Assembly (NCBI RefSeq): GCF_000648615.1
Contig: NZ_JFZC01000099.1
Coordinates: 1 to 64,000, forward strand
Direction: 5' to 3'
DNA length: 64,000 nucleotides
From: Sporolactobacillus terrae DSM 11697
Lineage (GTDB): Bacteria > Bacillota > Bacilli > Bacillales > Sporolactobacillaceae
Each line of letters starts with the position of its first letter. The first letter of the stretch is position 1. Below the pieces are notes generated by a model, which was not told where the DNA came from, did no database searches, and saw nothing but the letters and a program-made list of their open reading frames with translations. Below are positions 48,352-56,870 of this stretch, one piece after another. The translations under genes and the position numbers were made by a program.

Positions 48352-49479
48352 TTACTTATAAACTTTTGCAATCGCGTCTGCGGTGACGATGGCATTGAAT
48401 ACATCATCAGGAGTGACATGGAAGGGCATATTGACCATTGTGTCGTTTTCAGCGCATGAACGTTCGGCAACGTTTCGCCATTCTTCTTGCTTAAACGCCT
48501 TAACACCCAGATCTTCAAGTGTGAGCGGAAGCCCCACGGCTTTCATAAGTCGAATCACGTCGACTAATTCATCATGTGCTGCGTTTTCGAGCACAAGCTG
48601 TGCAAGCAAACCGAACGCGACTTTCTCACCATGTTGAACGCGATGAAGTGACGGTACGGCGGTCATCCCGTTATGAATGGCGTGTGCTGCGGCTAGGCCA
48701 CCGGATTCAGCACCGACACCGCTCAGGTAAATGGTTGCCTCAATCACTGCTTCGACGGCTTGTGTTGACAGTTTGTTTTCAACAGCATGAACAGCGGCAA
48801 CTGCGTTTTGCTGGATGGTTTCGTAGCATTGTTTGGCAAGCCCGACACCAATAAGCGAGGGACGGAGGTTAACTAAGTTCAAGCCGTAGCCGCGGTAGCA
48901 GGCACGTGCTTCAAAATAGGTGGTTAATCCATCACCGATTCCGGCAGCAAAGAAACGCTTTGGTGCCGCAGCCAGAATTTCCGTATCGGCAATGACCATG
49001 TCCGGATTGCCGGGCAGGAACAAATAGTGATCAAAGGCACCTTGATCATTATAAATAACAGCGATTGAAGTACATGGTGCGTCCGTCGATGCAATCGTCG
49101 GATAGAGCACAACGGGAAGCTTTTCATAATAGGCAGCTGCCTTTGCGGTATCCAACGTTTTTCCACCGCCAATACCGACAATAACATTCGCCCCTGCTGA
49201 GCGAGCCAATTTTCGATTGCGGTCAATCTCAGTTTGCGTACATTCGTAATTGAATTTCTCAAAAGATGCGGTTAATCCGGATGAACGAAATGATGCGCCA
49301 CCGACATTGGCCGCACGATCAACGATGAATTCATCGCAAATGAAGTACGCATTGTCGCCGAAAGGGCGGATATAGCTGCTAATATCCGAAAGAATGCCTT
49401 TCCCAACGATAAACTTTTTAGGAGAAGTCACAGACCTAGCGAGTTTTTTGCCCTTACTCAGTAGTGGGGTATCTACCAT
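48352..49479 (-). CDS. gldA: Glycerol dehydrogenase family protein
   Basis: Zn- and NAD-dependent oxidation of glycerol to dihydroxyacetone. 375 residues from ATG 49479, nine bases after AAGGAG; TTG 49485 is too close. NAD motif GIGGGKTLDTAKA, and metal ligands Asp in GIGDGLTTYFEA, His in AAHAIHNGM and His in QHGEKVAFG. No dihydroxyacetone kinase is adjacent. A cre-like site 62 bases upstream suggests repression by preferred sugars. Confidence 0.9.
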   Translation of the reverse strand: MVDTPLLSKGKKLARSVTSPKKFIVGKGILSDISSYIRPFGDNAYFICDEFIVDRAANVGGASFRSSGLTASFEKFNYECTQTEIDRNRKLARSAGANVIVGIGGGKTLDTAKAAAYYEKLPVVLYPTIASTDAPCTSIAVIYNDQGAFDHYLFLPGNPDMVIADTEILAAAPKRFFAAGIGDGLTTYFEARACYRGYGLNLVNLRPSLIGVGLAKQCYETIQQNAVAAVHAVENKLSTQAVEAVIEATIYLSGVGAESGGLAAAHAIHNGMTAVPSLHRVQHGEKVAFGLLAQLVLENAAHDELVDVIRLMKAVGLPLTLEDLGVKAFKQEEWRNVAERSCAENDTMVNMPFHVTPDDVFNAIVTADAIAKVYK

Positions 49480-49541
49480 AATCAATCACTCCTTATTTGA
49501 ATTACAAAAATAATTATAAAACTTTAGACTGAAATAGCTAG

Positions 49542-49555
49542 TGAAAACGCTTATA
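49542..49555 (+). promoter_or_regulatory. cre-like site between gldA and ppaC
   Basis: TGAAAACGCTTATA matches 13 of 14 positions of the CcpA consensus. Nearer gldA, so it probably controls that gene. The rest of 49480-49771 is AT-rich with TTGACA at 49624-49629 as a possible ppaC -35. Confidence 0.5.
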
Positions 49556-49771
49556 TTTATGAATAAAATGTGAACTTTTATGCATTTCCTGAGGAAAAAG
49601 TTAGTATTTTAGTAAATTGTCTATTGACAGAAATGAAAGAGATGATCTTGATTGAGGACGTATGCATTTTTCAGTATTGAAATTCTTAAGTCGTTCATGT
49701 ATGGTTTTGTTGAGAGACTATGCACGGACGATCTGTGAGTAGCCAATACACGTAACTAAGGGGTAGAAAAA

Positions 49772-50701
49772 ATGGGAAAAGTGCTTGTTTTCGGTCATAA
49801 GAGTCCGGATACCGATGCGATTTGCTCAGCAATCGCGTTTGCTGATTTGAAAAAGCAGCTGGGCGAAGATGTCGAAGCCGTTCGCCTTGGCGATTTGAAC
49901 GGTGAGACAGAATACGTTTTAAATCATTTTGGGGTTGCGGTTCCGCGCCTTGTAAAGACAGTGGCGAATGAAGTGCCTGCTGTTTATCTGGTCGATCATA
50001 ACGAACGTGCCCAAAGTGCAGACGATATTGAAGATGTCGAGGTACTCTCCGTTGTCGATCATCACAGAATTGCTAATTTCGAAACGAAAGCGCCGCTGTT
50101 CTATCGCGCGGAACCGGTTGGATGCACTGCAACGATCATTAATAAACTGTACAAGGAAGCAGGCGCCACGCTTTCGAAAACGATTGCCGGGCTGATGCTG
50201 TCCTCGATTATTTCCGATACGCTGCTGTTCAAGTCGCCAACCTGCACCGATGAAGATGTGAAAGCAGCGAAAGAACTGGAAGCCATTTCCGGAGTCGATG
50301 TGCAAACGTACGGTTTGGACATGCTTAAAGCGGGGACAAACATTGCCGATAAGTCAGCAGAAGAATTGATTACGCTTGATATGAAACCATTCGAAATGGG
50401 TAAGTATACTGTAGAAATTGCTCAAGTGAATGTTGTGGATACCAACGATGCGCTGTCCCGTCAGGCGGAACTTGAAGCTGCAATCCGTAAAGAAATCGAA
50501 ACGAAGAATCTGGATCTGTTCGTTCTGGCCGTAACAAACATTTTGACCAGCGATTCTGAAGCGCTGATTCTTGGAAAAGCAGCGGCAGCAGCTGAATCAG
50601 CATTCAAAGTTACACTGGACAACCATGTTGCAACCCTAAAAGGTGTAGTTTCGCGTAAGAAACAAATTGTTCCAGTATTGACCGAATCATTAGCAGATTA
50701 A
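49772..50701 (+). CDS. ppaC: Manganese-dependent inorganic pyrophosphatase (family II)
   Basis: Hydrolyses PPi to drive biosynthesis. 309 residues; DHH-family motifs [26 protein letters not shown] and [14 protein letters not shown], and a C-terminal DHHA2 domain ending SRKKQIVP. Normal length. Ribosome site AAGGGG. A terminator follows, into whose T-tract repeat copy G is joined. Confidence 0.95.
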   Translation: MGKVLVFGHKSPDTDAICSAIAFADLKKQLGEDVEAVRLGDLNGETEYVLNHFGVAVPRLVKTVANEVPAVYLVDHNERAQSADDIEDVEVLSVVDHHRIANFETKAPLFYRAEPVGCTATIINKLYKEAGATLSKTIAGLMLSSIISDTLLFKSPTCTDEDVKAAKELEAISGVDVQTYGLDMLKAGTNIADKSAEELITLDMKPFEMGKYTVEIAQVNVVDTNDALSRQAELEAAIRKEIETKNLDLFVLAVTNILTSDSEALILGKAAAAAESAFKVTLDNHVATLKGVVSRKKQIVPVLTESLAD

Positions 50702-50716
50702 GATGCATAAATGCCT

Positions 50717-50749
50717 AAAAACAGGGGGAGCGATCCCTCTGTTTTTTTT
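50717..50749 (+). terminator. Terminator of ppaC
   Basis: AAAACAGGGGGA-GCGA-TCCCTCTGTTTT stem with T8. Confidence 0.88.
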
Positions 50750-51125
50750 GCAAGAAAAGAAACATCCATGACCCGCTTGAGAGACGTGGGACACCGCATC
50801 CTGCAGAAGTAAATAGGGGGGGAATTCCTCTTAATTCGAAAATAAGATAAAAGACAGCTTAAATAAATGGAGAGATTCCGCTTATCAACTTGAAAAACGT
50901 GAAAATGAAGGATTTTGCTTTGTATAGTCGGAAAATTTCCCCTTATTTCACTCGTTGCTTCATTAAGGACCAGAATTCATAATGAAACAGAAGTGAGGTG
51001 GATCGAGATCATTTTTATTCGCTCAAGAATGTCCAAGAACCCTTCATTAAGATGCGAGACGCCTGCGGGATCAGCCTGCCAGCGAAACCCCACAGGTGCT
51101 TGTTGAGCCGCGATCGTGCGAGTGG
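50742..51125 (+). repeat. Degenerate mosaic repeat, copy G (two fragments)
   Basis: Fragment 50742-50818: T-tract, GCAAGAAAAGAAACA, CATGACCCG, then CACCGCATCCTGCAGAAGTA (right module). Fragment 51051-51125: GATGCGAGACGCCTGCGGGA, CTGCCAGCGAAACCCCACAG, resembling the middle module. About 230 unrelated AT-rich bases lie between. No gene in 50750-51183. Confidence 0.55.
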
Positions 51126-51183
51126 ATGACGAATCACGTATAATTGGTTAAGAAGATTTTCATGCAAAGGAGAATTTATTTTC

Positions 51184-51927
51184 ATGGATAATCCAGTCAT
51201 CAGAACATTATTGAATCATCGCTCGATTCGCAAGTTTACCGATCAGAAGTTGTCTGAGGACCAGATTGAATTGCTGGTGAAATGTGCACAAGCGGCATCA
51301 ACGTCAAGTTATACGCAATCTTTTTCGATTATCGGAATTGATGATCCGGCACTAAAAAAGGAGCTGCGCATCATTAGCGGCGATCAGCCTTATGTTGAAG
51401 CGAACGGCGGCTTCTTTGTCTTTGTCGCTGATCAGTACCGCAACAAAAAAATCGGTGAGCGCAGCGGCATCGATACCCGAGTATTGGATACAACACAACG
51501 GCTTACTGTTGCGCTTGGCGACGCAGCTTTTGCAGCCCAGAACATGGCGGTTGCTGCTGAATCAATGGGACTTGGAATCTGCTATATCGGCAGTATTCAA
51601 CGTGACATTGAGCGCACAGCGGCATTGCTCAAGCTTCCGGACTATACGTTTCCGCTGTTCGGCCTTGCTGTGGGCTACCCGGATCAAGAGCCGGAAAAGA
51701 AACCGCGCCTTCCCCTGAAAAACATTTATCATCGCAACACTTATGCTGCTCAATTGGACGATGCAGCGCTTGAACGTTATGATCAGCAGGTTGCAGACTA
51801 TTATCATTCACGCACCGGCGGACGTCGGGAGGAAACGTGGACCGAGCAGATTGCAAACGGCCTGAGCACGCCGCCGCGTCTCGCATTGAAGCCTTTTCTG
51901 GAAAAGCAGCATCTTGGCAGGCGCTAA
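51184..51927 (+). CDS. NADPH-dependent nitro/flavin reductase (NfsA/NfrA family)
   Basis: FMN enzyme reducing nitroaromatics, quinones or flavin with NADPH. 247 residues: HRSIRKFTDQKLSEDQ N-terminal FMN-phosphate motif, AASTSSYTQSFSIIGI, AAESMGLGICYIGSIQRD and FPLFGLAVGYPDQEPEKKPRLP are family motifs. CAAAGGAGA ribosome site. Physiological substrate unknown. Confidence 0.9.
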   Translation: MDNPVIRTLLNHRSIRKFTDQKLSEDQIELLVKCAQAASTSSYTQSFSIIGIDDPALKKELRIISGDQPYVEANGGFFVFVADQYRNKKIGERSGIDTRVLDTTQRLTVALGDAAFAAQNMAVAAESMGLGICYIGSIQRDIERTAALLKLPDYTFPLFGLAVGYPDQEPEKKPRLPLKNIYHRNTYAAQLDDAALERYDQQVADYYHSRTGGRREETWTEQIANGLSTPPRLALKPFLEKQHLGRR

Positions 51928-51930
51928 GGA

Positions 51931-52776
51931 ATGAATGATCCTGAATGGCTGCGTGCGGCGTTTAAAATTGTTGCTTTTTCATTCATTCAGTTTATTTCTT
52001 TAATCGGCGGGTTGGTGATTGGCGGACTTCTTCTTGGTTACTTGGAGCGACAGGCAAACCGTCGGATGATCCATGCATTTGGTTTGAAAAGTATTTATTG
52101 GACAGCCTGGCTGGGAACGCCGGTTCATGAGCTCAGTCATGTGTTAATAGGTCTGATGTTCCATCACCGGGTGACTGAGGTCAAACTGTTGCAGGCTGTT
52201 GATGCGGATGGAACAATGGGTTATGTACGTCATGCTTATCAACCGTCGAGTCTCTATCAGCGCATTGGTAATTTTTTTATCGGTGTTGCGCCTCTGATCG
52301 GTGGCAGTTTGCTGATTGCCTGCATTGCAGCGTGGCTGGTGCCTACTGGTTCTGTTCTTCACCTTGAACGTTCGCACATGCTTCGTCTGTTTTCTTTTTT
52401 TGATTTGCCGACATGGGTGGGCCTTGGGCAAGCGGTTGCCGAAAACTTCCGTAATCTTTTTTCAGCTGCAAATTTCAGTCGACCGAGCTATTGGCTGTTT
52501 CTGTACGCAGCGCTTTGCATCGCTTCGCGCATGTCGCTCAGTACGGAAGATATCCGCGGTGCGGGCAGCGGGGCCGGCGCTTTGTTTTGCTTGCTGGTAG
52601 TCGCCAATGGATTGAGCGTGCTACTTGATCCGGCATTGCATACCCAAATCATGTACTGGATCGGCCGGTTTAATTTTTTGCTCATGGTGATGTTAAGTCT
52701 GTCGATCTTTTTCTCGTTGCTTGTGCTGCTGATTAGTTGCTTGCTTTTTCAAGTGAAGCGGTATCTGGGGCATTAA
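51931..52776 (+). CDS. Multi-pass membrane protein with HExxH motif (M50B-like)
   Basis: 281 residues with about seven hydrophobic segments. HELSH (66-70) lies in GTPVHELSHVLIGLMFHHRV, followed by a short beta-like stretch VDADGTMGYVRHAY, the layout of M50B-type intramembrane zinc proteases. The LDG-type third ligand motif of classical site-2 proteases is not obvious, so activity is uncertain. It starts four bases after the nitroreductase stop and may share its transcript. Confidence 0.7.
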   Translation: MNDPEWLRAAFKIVAFSFIQFISLIGGLVIGGLLLGYLERQANRRMIHAFGLKSIYWTAWLGTPVHELSHVLIGLMFHHRVTEVKLLQAVDADGTMGYVRHAYQPSSLYQRIGNFFIGVAPLIGGSLLIACIAAWLVPTGSVLHLERSHMLRLFSFFDLPTWVGLGQAVAENFRNLFSAANFSRPSYWLFLYAALCIASRMSLSTEDIRGAGSGAGALFCLLVVANGLSVLLDPALHTQIMYWIGRFNFLLMVMLSLSIFFSLLVLLISCLLFQVKRYLGH

Positions 52777-52830
52777 GCAGGGCTTTTTGTAATAGATGGC
52801 GAATGATTTATTGAGACAAGGAGGATGACT

Positions 52831-53874
52831 GTGAACGAACGAGGCTATATTGGCACGTATACCAAAGGAAAAAGTGAAGGGATTTATTCTTTTACTCTGG
52901 ACACAGAACGGAAAGTGCTGACCGGTCTGCGCTGTGCAGCTAAGCTTGGCAATCCCACCTATGTTGCAATCGATAAGGAGAACGCAAAACTGTACTCGGT
53001 TGTAAAAGATGGGACGAAGGGCGGTGTCGCAGCCTATGCCATTGACGAGACCGGCGCGCTGCAGCTGCTGGGAAAGAGTGTGCGCGAAGGCGCTTCGCCA
53101 TGCTATGTCAGCGTTAACCAAGAAGGCAGGCGCATCTTGGATGGGAACTATCATGAGGGGACGGCGAGCAGCTATGTGCCGGATTTGGCGCTTGGTATCC
53201 GCCCTCAAGCAACTGTGCAGCATGAGGGTTCAGGCGTGAATCGTGAGCGGCAGGAGGGTCCGCATGTCCATTTTGCCGACTTTACGCCGGACGGACGTTT
53301 CGCGGTTACCGTTGATTTAGGGACAGATACCCTGACCACATACCGTGTGATGGAGCGTGAATGGCAAGAAAACAGCACCTTCGTGTTCAAACCAGGAACG
53401 GGTCCACGCCACTTGACTTTTCATCCTAAAGCACCTTACGCCTATGTGATGACTGAATTAAGCAATGAAGTGATTGTGCTTCATTTTGATTTGCAGAGCG
53501 GTACGTTCACCCCCATTCAAACGGTGAACGCACTTCCTGCCGATTTTAACGGACACAGTCAGGGCGCAGCAATCAAAATCAGTGCCGATGGACGCTTTGT
53601 CTATGTTTCGAACCGCGGGCACAACAGTATTGCCATTTTTCAAGTGGATGAAGGAAACGGTAGGCTCGCGTTGATCGACCATACCGACACCTTAGGGGAT
53701 TGGCCACGGGACATTGAGATTGATCCAAGCGGTTGTTTTCTGATTGCTGCCAATCAAAATTCGGGAGATGTCGTTTTATTTGAACGTGATCCGCTGAACG
53801 GAACATTGACCGATCTGGGTGCAAAACTGTCTGCAGCCGATGCGGTCTGTATCAAATTCTTTAACGGCAGATAA
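52831..53874 (+). CDS. pgl: 6-phosphogluconolactonase-type beta-propeller (YkgB-like)
   Basis: Hydrolyses 6-phosphogluconolactone in the pentose phosphate pathway. 347 residues from GTG 52831, six bases after AAGGAGG; ATG 52825 abuts that site. MNERGYIGTYTKGKSEGIYSF, GRRILDGNYHEGTASSY, GPHVHFADFTPDGRF, GTGPRHLTFHPKAPYAYV and NSGDVVLFERD are hallmarks of the seven-bladed lactonase family. No zwf or gnd nearby. Confidence 0.87.
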   Translation: MNERGYIGTYTKGKSEGIYSFTLDTERKVLTGLRCAAKLGNPTYVAIDKENAKLYSVVKDGTKGGVAAYAIDETGALQLLGKSVREGASPCYVSVNQEGRRILDGNYHEGTASSYVPDLALGIRPQATVQHEGSGVNRERQEGPHVHFADFTPDGRFAVTVDLGTDTLTTYRVMEREWQENSTFVFKPGTGPRHLTFHPKAPYAYVMTELSNEVIVLHFDLQSGTFTPIQTVNALPADFNGHSQGAAIKISADGRFVYVSNRGHNSIAIFQVDEGNGRLALIDHTDTLGDWPRDIEIDPSGCFLIAANQNSGDVVLFERDPLNGTLTDLGAKLSAADAVCIKFFNGR

Positions 53875-53884
53875 TGCGGACGGC

Positions 53885-54136
53885 TCATTGCAAGGCCTTA
53901 AGTTCCTCATTAACACGGTGTTCGATTTTTTCAAGACAGGCGTCAATCGTATTGGCGAAGACGCGGCGTCCGTTCACAATTGCGAACGGCTTCAGACTGC
54001 ACATGCCACACACATTCAGACAATCATAGTTCATCACTGCGACTTCCGGGTGACGGGCTATTTTTTCTAAATGCTGGACGGTCAGTGAACCGTAATCGCA
54101 TACTTCAATGGTAACCAGACCAAGACCTTCATTCAT
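53885..54136 (-). CDS. DUF1450 (YuzB-like) protein
   Basis: 83 residues from ATG 54136 behind AGGAGGT. Conserved Cys pattern CDYGS ... NYDCLNVCGMCSLKPFAIVNG resembles YuzB/DUF1450, a small thioredoxin-like, possibly metal- or Fe-S-binding fold of unknown function. Longer upstream frame not supported. Converges with the lactonase gene; only ten bases separate their stops and no terminator is seen there. Confidence 0.75.
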   Translation of the reverse strand: MNEGLGLVTIEVCDYGSLTVQHLEKIARHPEVAVMNYDCLNVCGMCSLKPFAIVNGRRVFANTIDACLEKIEHRVNEELKALQ

Positions 54137-54240
54137 GGGTGAACCTCCTACTGGACATTGGGACATGTTCGCGGCGCCGTTTTGGAACAGCCCTTTTATA
54201 GTGTAATAATGAAGGACGGTAAAAATCAAGACAAGCGCAG

Positions 54241-54280
54241 CATTTAAAATCCCGAAGCGGCTGCTTCGGGATTTTAAATG
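54241..54280 (-). terminator. Terminator of sodA
   Basis: Perfect 18-bp palindrome CATTTAAAATCCCGAAGC with a four-base loop; T-rich on both flanks. Confidence 0.8.
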
Positions 54281-54285
54281 CCATG

Positions 54286-54909
54286 TTATTTTGTATGCAA
54301 TGTTTTTTCATAGACATCAGCTGCAAAGTCCCAATTGATCACATTAAAAAAGTTTTTCACGTATTCCGGACGCCTGTTCTGATACTTCAGGTAATAGGCA
54401 TGTTCCCAAACGTCAAGGCCAACAAGCGGGGTATGACCATCCATAAACGGACTGTCCTGATTGGGGGTGTTGGTTACTTTCAAAACGTTTTGTTTTGTGA
54501 CGGTCAGCCAGGCCCAGCCGGAGCCGAATTGACCGGTTGCTGCTGCGGTAAAAGCTTCTTTGAACGCCTCATAACCGCCGAGTTGCTGTTCAATCGCTTC
54601 AGCCAGCGCTCCAGTCGGCTGTTTGGATCCGCCTGGAATCAGCACTTTCCAAAAAAAACAATGGTTGTAGTGACCGCCGCCGTTATTGCGGACGGCGGTT
54701 CGAATGTCTTCCGGTACTTTCTCCAAGTGGGCAATGAGATCCGTCAGTGAGTGATCCTTGAATTCCGGATGCTTCTCAAGCGCTGCGTTCAAATTCGACA
54801 CGTAGGTTTGATGGTGTTTATCGTGATGGATGCGCATCGTTTCTTTGTCAATGTAAGGCTCAAGGGCATCAGGAGCAAATTCGAGTGCGGGCAGTTCAAA
54901 TTGACTCAT
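54286..54909 (-). CDS. sodA: Superoxide dismutase (Mn type)
   Basis: Converts superoxide to H2O2 and O2. 207 residues; metal ligands His in MRIHHDKHH, His in [11 protein letters not shown], Asp and His in DVWEHAYYL. The Gly before HYNH and the Gln in NTPNQDSP are the residues that usually mark manganese enzymes. TAAGGAGGATCTCA ribosome site. Single gene with own terminator. Confidence 0.95.
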   Translation of the reverse strand: MSQFELPALEFAPDALEPYIDKETMRIHHDKHHQTYVSNLNAALEKHPEFKDHSLTDLIAHLEKVPEDIRTAVRNNGGGHYNHCFFWKVLIPGGSKQPTGALAEAIEQQLGGYEAFKEAFTAAATGQFGSGWAWLTVTKQNVLKVTNTPNQDSPFMDGHTPLVGLDVWEHAYYLKYQNRRPEYVKNFFNVINWDFAADVYEKTLHTK

Positions 54910-55047
54910 TGAGATCCTCCTTAGTTACCAAATCGTTTGCCAACCCCAATTTAAGTAAATCAGTTATTGGCATTCTAAGCAACTAGTTTGGCTTGAGGGC
55001 TGCACTTTTATACACTGCCGGTAGGCGTAATAGGAACGGTGTTTCGT

Positions 55048-56394
55048 TCAGATCCGGATGCCGGCTCGTTTTACGAGCCGTTCGATTGCTGTCTCGGCTT
55101 CTTTTAACACGAATGCTTGATCGATCGTCTTCATCTGCCGATTCTCCATCACGATCCGTCCGTCAATAAGTGTTGTTTCTACATCGGAGCTTTTTGCTGA
55201 GTAGACGATACGGGAGATTGGATCGGTGCCAAACATCGGTCTACTGTGAAAGGTATTTAGATTTAGGATGGCAAGATCGGCTTTCTTGCCTGTCTCAAGG
55301 CTGCCGATTTCCTGGTCCATGCCAACTGCCTTCGCTCCATCAATAGTTGCCATTCGGAAAATATGATGGGCGTTCATCGAAGTCGGACCATTTGCCGGTT
55401 TATGGATTAAGGCAGCCAGCCGCATTTCTTGAAACATATCCAAATTGTTGTTGCATGGCGCGCCATCGGCACCAAGCCCAAGATTAATGCCCATCCCAGC
55501 CATTTGCGGTACATGGGCGATTCCGGAAGCAAGTTTCAGGTTGGATCCGGGGCAGTGACTGACATGGATGCCGCGTTGGCGAATGATTTCTTTTTCTTCG
55601 GCGCTCAGCCAAATGCAGTGTGCGAGAATCAGCCTTTTACCGGCAAGCCCGATATGGTCGAGATACACAATATTGCGCATGCCTGTATCTTTTTCGACGA
55701 TGGCGATCTCGCCGCGGTTTTCGGAAGCGTGGGTGTGAACGAATACTTTATAGTGTTCAGCGAGATCACGGACTTGAGTGAGCAAGGATTCGCTGCAGGA
55801 AATGACAAAGCGCGGCGCAAACGCGTAACGGATTCGTCCGTGATCATGCCCGTTCCATTTTTCTAGAAGATCGACACTTTCACGGATCGAATCCTCGGTC
55901 TTTTCTTGAAGACCGCTGGGCACATCGGCTCCTTTATCCATCATCACTTTTCCCGACAAAGCGCGTATGCCGCTTTTTGCAATCGCTTGAAAGGCTTCAT
56001 TGGTGTAGTGAACGGTTTCCATATCCACAATAGTGGTTGATCCACCGGCGATCAATTCACCAATTCCAAGCATAGCCGACAGATAAATCGACTCTTTGTC
56101 GTGTGCCGCTTCAAGCGGCCAGATGCGTTCCTTGAGCCAATCCATGAGCTCTAAGTCATCCGCTTTACCGCGAAACAGCGTTTGGCAGAGATGAATGTGC
56201 GTTTGAATAAATCCGGGAATTACCGTACGCCCTGTTCCATCAATGACGTAATCATCGGCTGTGGGTGCAACCGCAGCACCGACCGATTGGATACGGCTTC
56301 CTTCAATGACGATGTCCCCGTGAAGGATTGCTTCCTCTTGATTCATGGTTATGAGCTGAGCATTTTTAATAATCGTCCGGTTCAGCTTAATCAT
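55048..56394 (-). CDS. Amidohydrolase, probable purine-base deaminase (COG0402)
   Basis: 448 residues, TIM-barrel metal-dependent hydrolase. Metal ligands: HxH in PGFIQTHIHLCQTLFRG, His in FVHTHASENRGE, His in LILAHCIWLS, Asp in LGLGADGAPCNNNLDMFQEM. Sequence is of the TrzA/SAH-deaminase/guanine-deaminase group. The riboswitch in front makes a purine derivative the likely substrate: guanine, or an oxidised base such as 8-oxoguanine, with deaminated product. Start ATG 56394 follows GGGAG at only two bases, unusually tight, so initiation may be weak. Substrate is inferred from regulation, not from active-site proof. Confidence 0.8.
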   Translation of the reverse strand: MIKLNRTIIKNAQLITMNQEEAILHGDIVIEGSRIQSVGAAVAPTADDYVIDGTGRTVIPGFIQTHIHLCQTLFRGKADDLELMDWLKERIWPLEAAHDKESIYLSAMLGIGELIAGGSTTIVDMETVHYTNEAFQAIAKSGIRALSGKVMMDKGADVPSGLQEKTEDSIRESVDLLEKWNGHDHGRIRYAFAPRFVISCSESLLTQVRDLAEHYKVFVHTHASENRGEIAIVEKDTGMRNIVYLDHIGLAGKRLILAHCIWLSAEEKEIIRQRGIHVSHCPGSNLKLASGIAHVPQMAGMGINLGLGADGAPCNNNLDMFQEMRLAALIHKPANGPTSMNAHHIFRMATIDGAKAVGMDQEIGSLETGKKADLAILNLNTFHSRPMFGTDPISRIVYSAKSSDVETTLIDGRIVMENRQMKTIDQAFVLKEAETAIERLVKRAGIRI

Positions 56395-56416
56395 CTCCCA
56401 ATCGAAAAGAATGAAT

Positions 56417-56460
56417 AAAAAAAAGGCTACGAAAAATATGCACGCATATTTTTCGTAGCC
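56417..56460 (-). terminator. Riboswitch-controlled terminator
   Basis: Minus strand GGCTACGAAAAATATGC / GCATATTTTTCGTAGCC, perfect 17-bp stem, two-base loop, T8. Its 5' arm contains the aptamer P1 3' strand. Confidence 0.92.
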
Positions 56461-56519
56461 GGGAATTTACGGTTCCCAGGTAGAGACCCCTAAACCGTAT
56501 TATTAAGGATATACGAAAA
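56450..56519 (-). ncRNA. Purine-riboswitch aptamer (variant), ON-type architecture
   Basis: P1 TTTTCGTA / TACGAAAA. J1/2 is T-A-T. P2 CCTTAAT / TTTAGGG with loop AATACGG. J2/3 is G-TCTCTACC. P3 closes on the canonical loop CCGTAAA. J3/1 is G-C-T. The L2/L3 kissing bases are conserved. C at position 74 and U at 51 (xpt numbering) fit a guanine-like base. Position 24 is U instead of A, position 48 is C, and P3 has one extra 5' base, so the A73 position is replaced by G or lost. P1 and the terminator are mutually exclusive, so ligand should allow read-through. Confidence 0.88.
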
Positions 56520-56545
56520 CAGAAAGGATGAAGTTTACGTACTTA

Positions 56546-56574
56546 ATCATAATTGAATGGGGAAAGATCGTCAA
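56546..56574 (-). promoter_or_regulatory. Sigma-A promoter of the riboswitch transcript
   Basis: Minus strand TTGACG (56574-56569), 17-base spacer, TATGAT (56551-56546); start about 20 bases before P1. Confidence 0.75.
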
Positions 56575-56870
56575 ATGTTATGTCATAATATCTGACAAAC
56601 AATATCTTTCGAATGGGGAATCTGACAATTAAGATAACAAGAGTAAGGGCTAATGTGCAGATACAATGACTCTTGCAGCCCATTGGCGACTTACACATGA
56701 AACACGGATTTGTCGCGTTTTTTCGAAACAATAGGTTTATCAAATACATGACATAGATATTTACAAATAACATTATTCTGAATTTTATACTATAATCAAT
56801 GCAGAACCTGATTTGTGTTAGCTTTTATACCATGGGATGTATGATTTTAAATTGGATAGGAGGACTTGAT
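56575..56870 (+). other. Divergent intergenic region before the amidino-hydrolase gene
   Basis: AT-rich, no gene. TATACTATAAT near 56785-56796 is the likely plus-strand -10 region. I saw no convincing ArgR box. Confidence 0.4.

Noticed and set aside
56770-56800. ArgR-box-like sequence before the amidino-hydrolase
   Set aside because: Partial TGAAT similarity only, not palindromic enough to claim.
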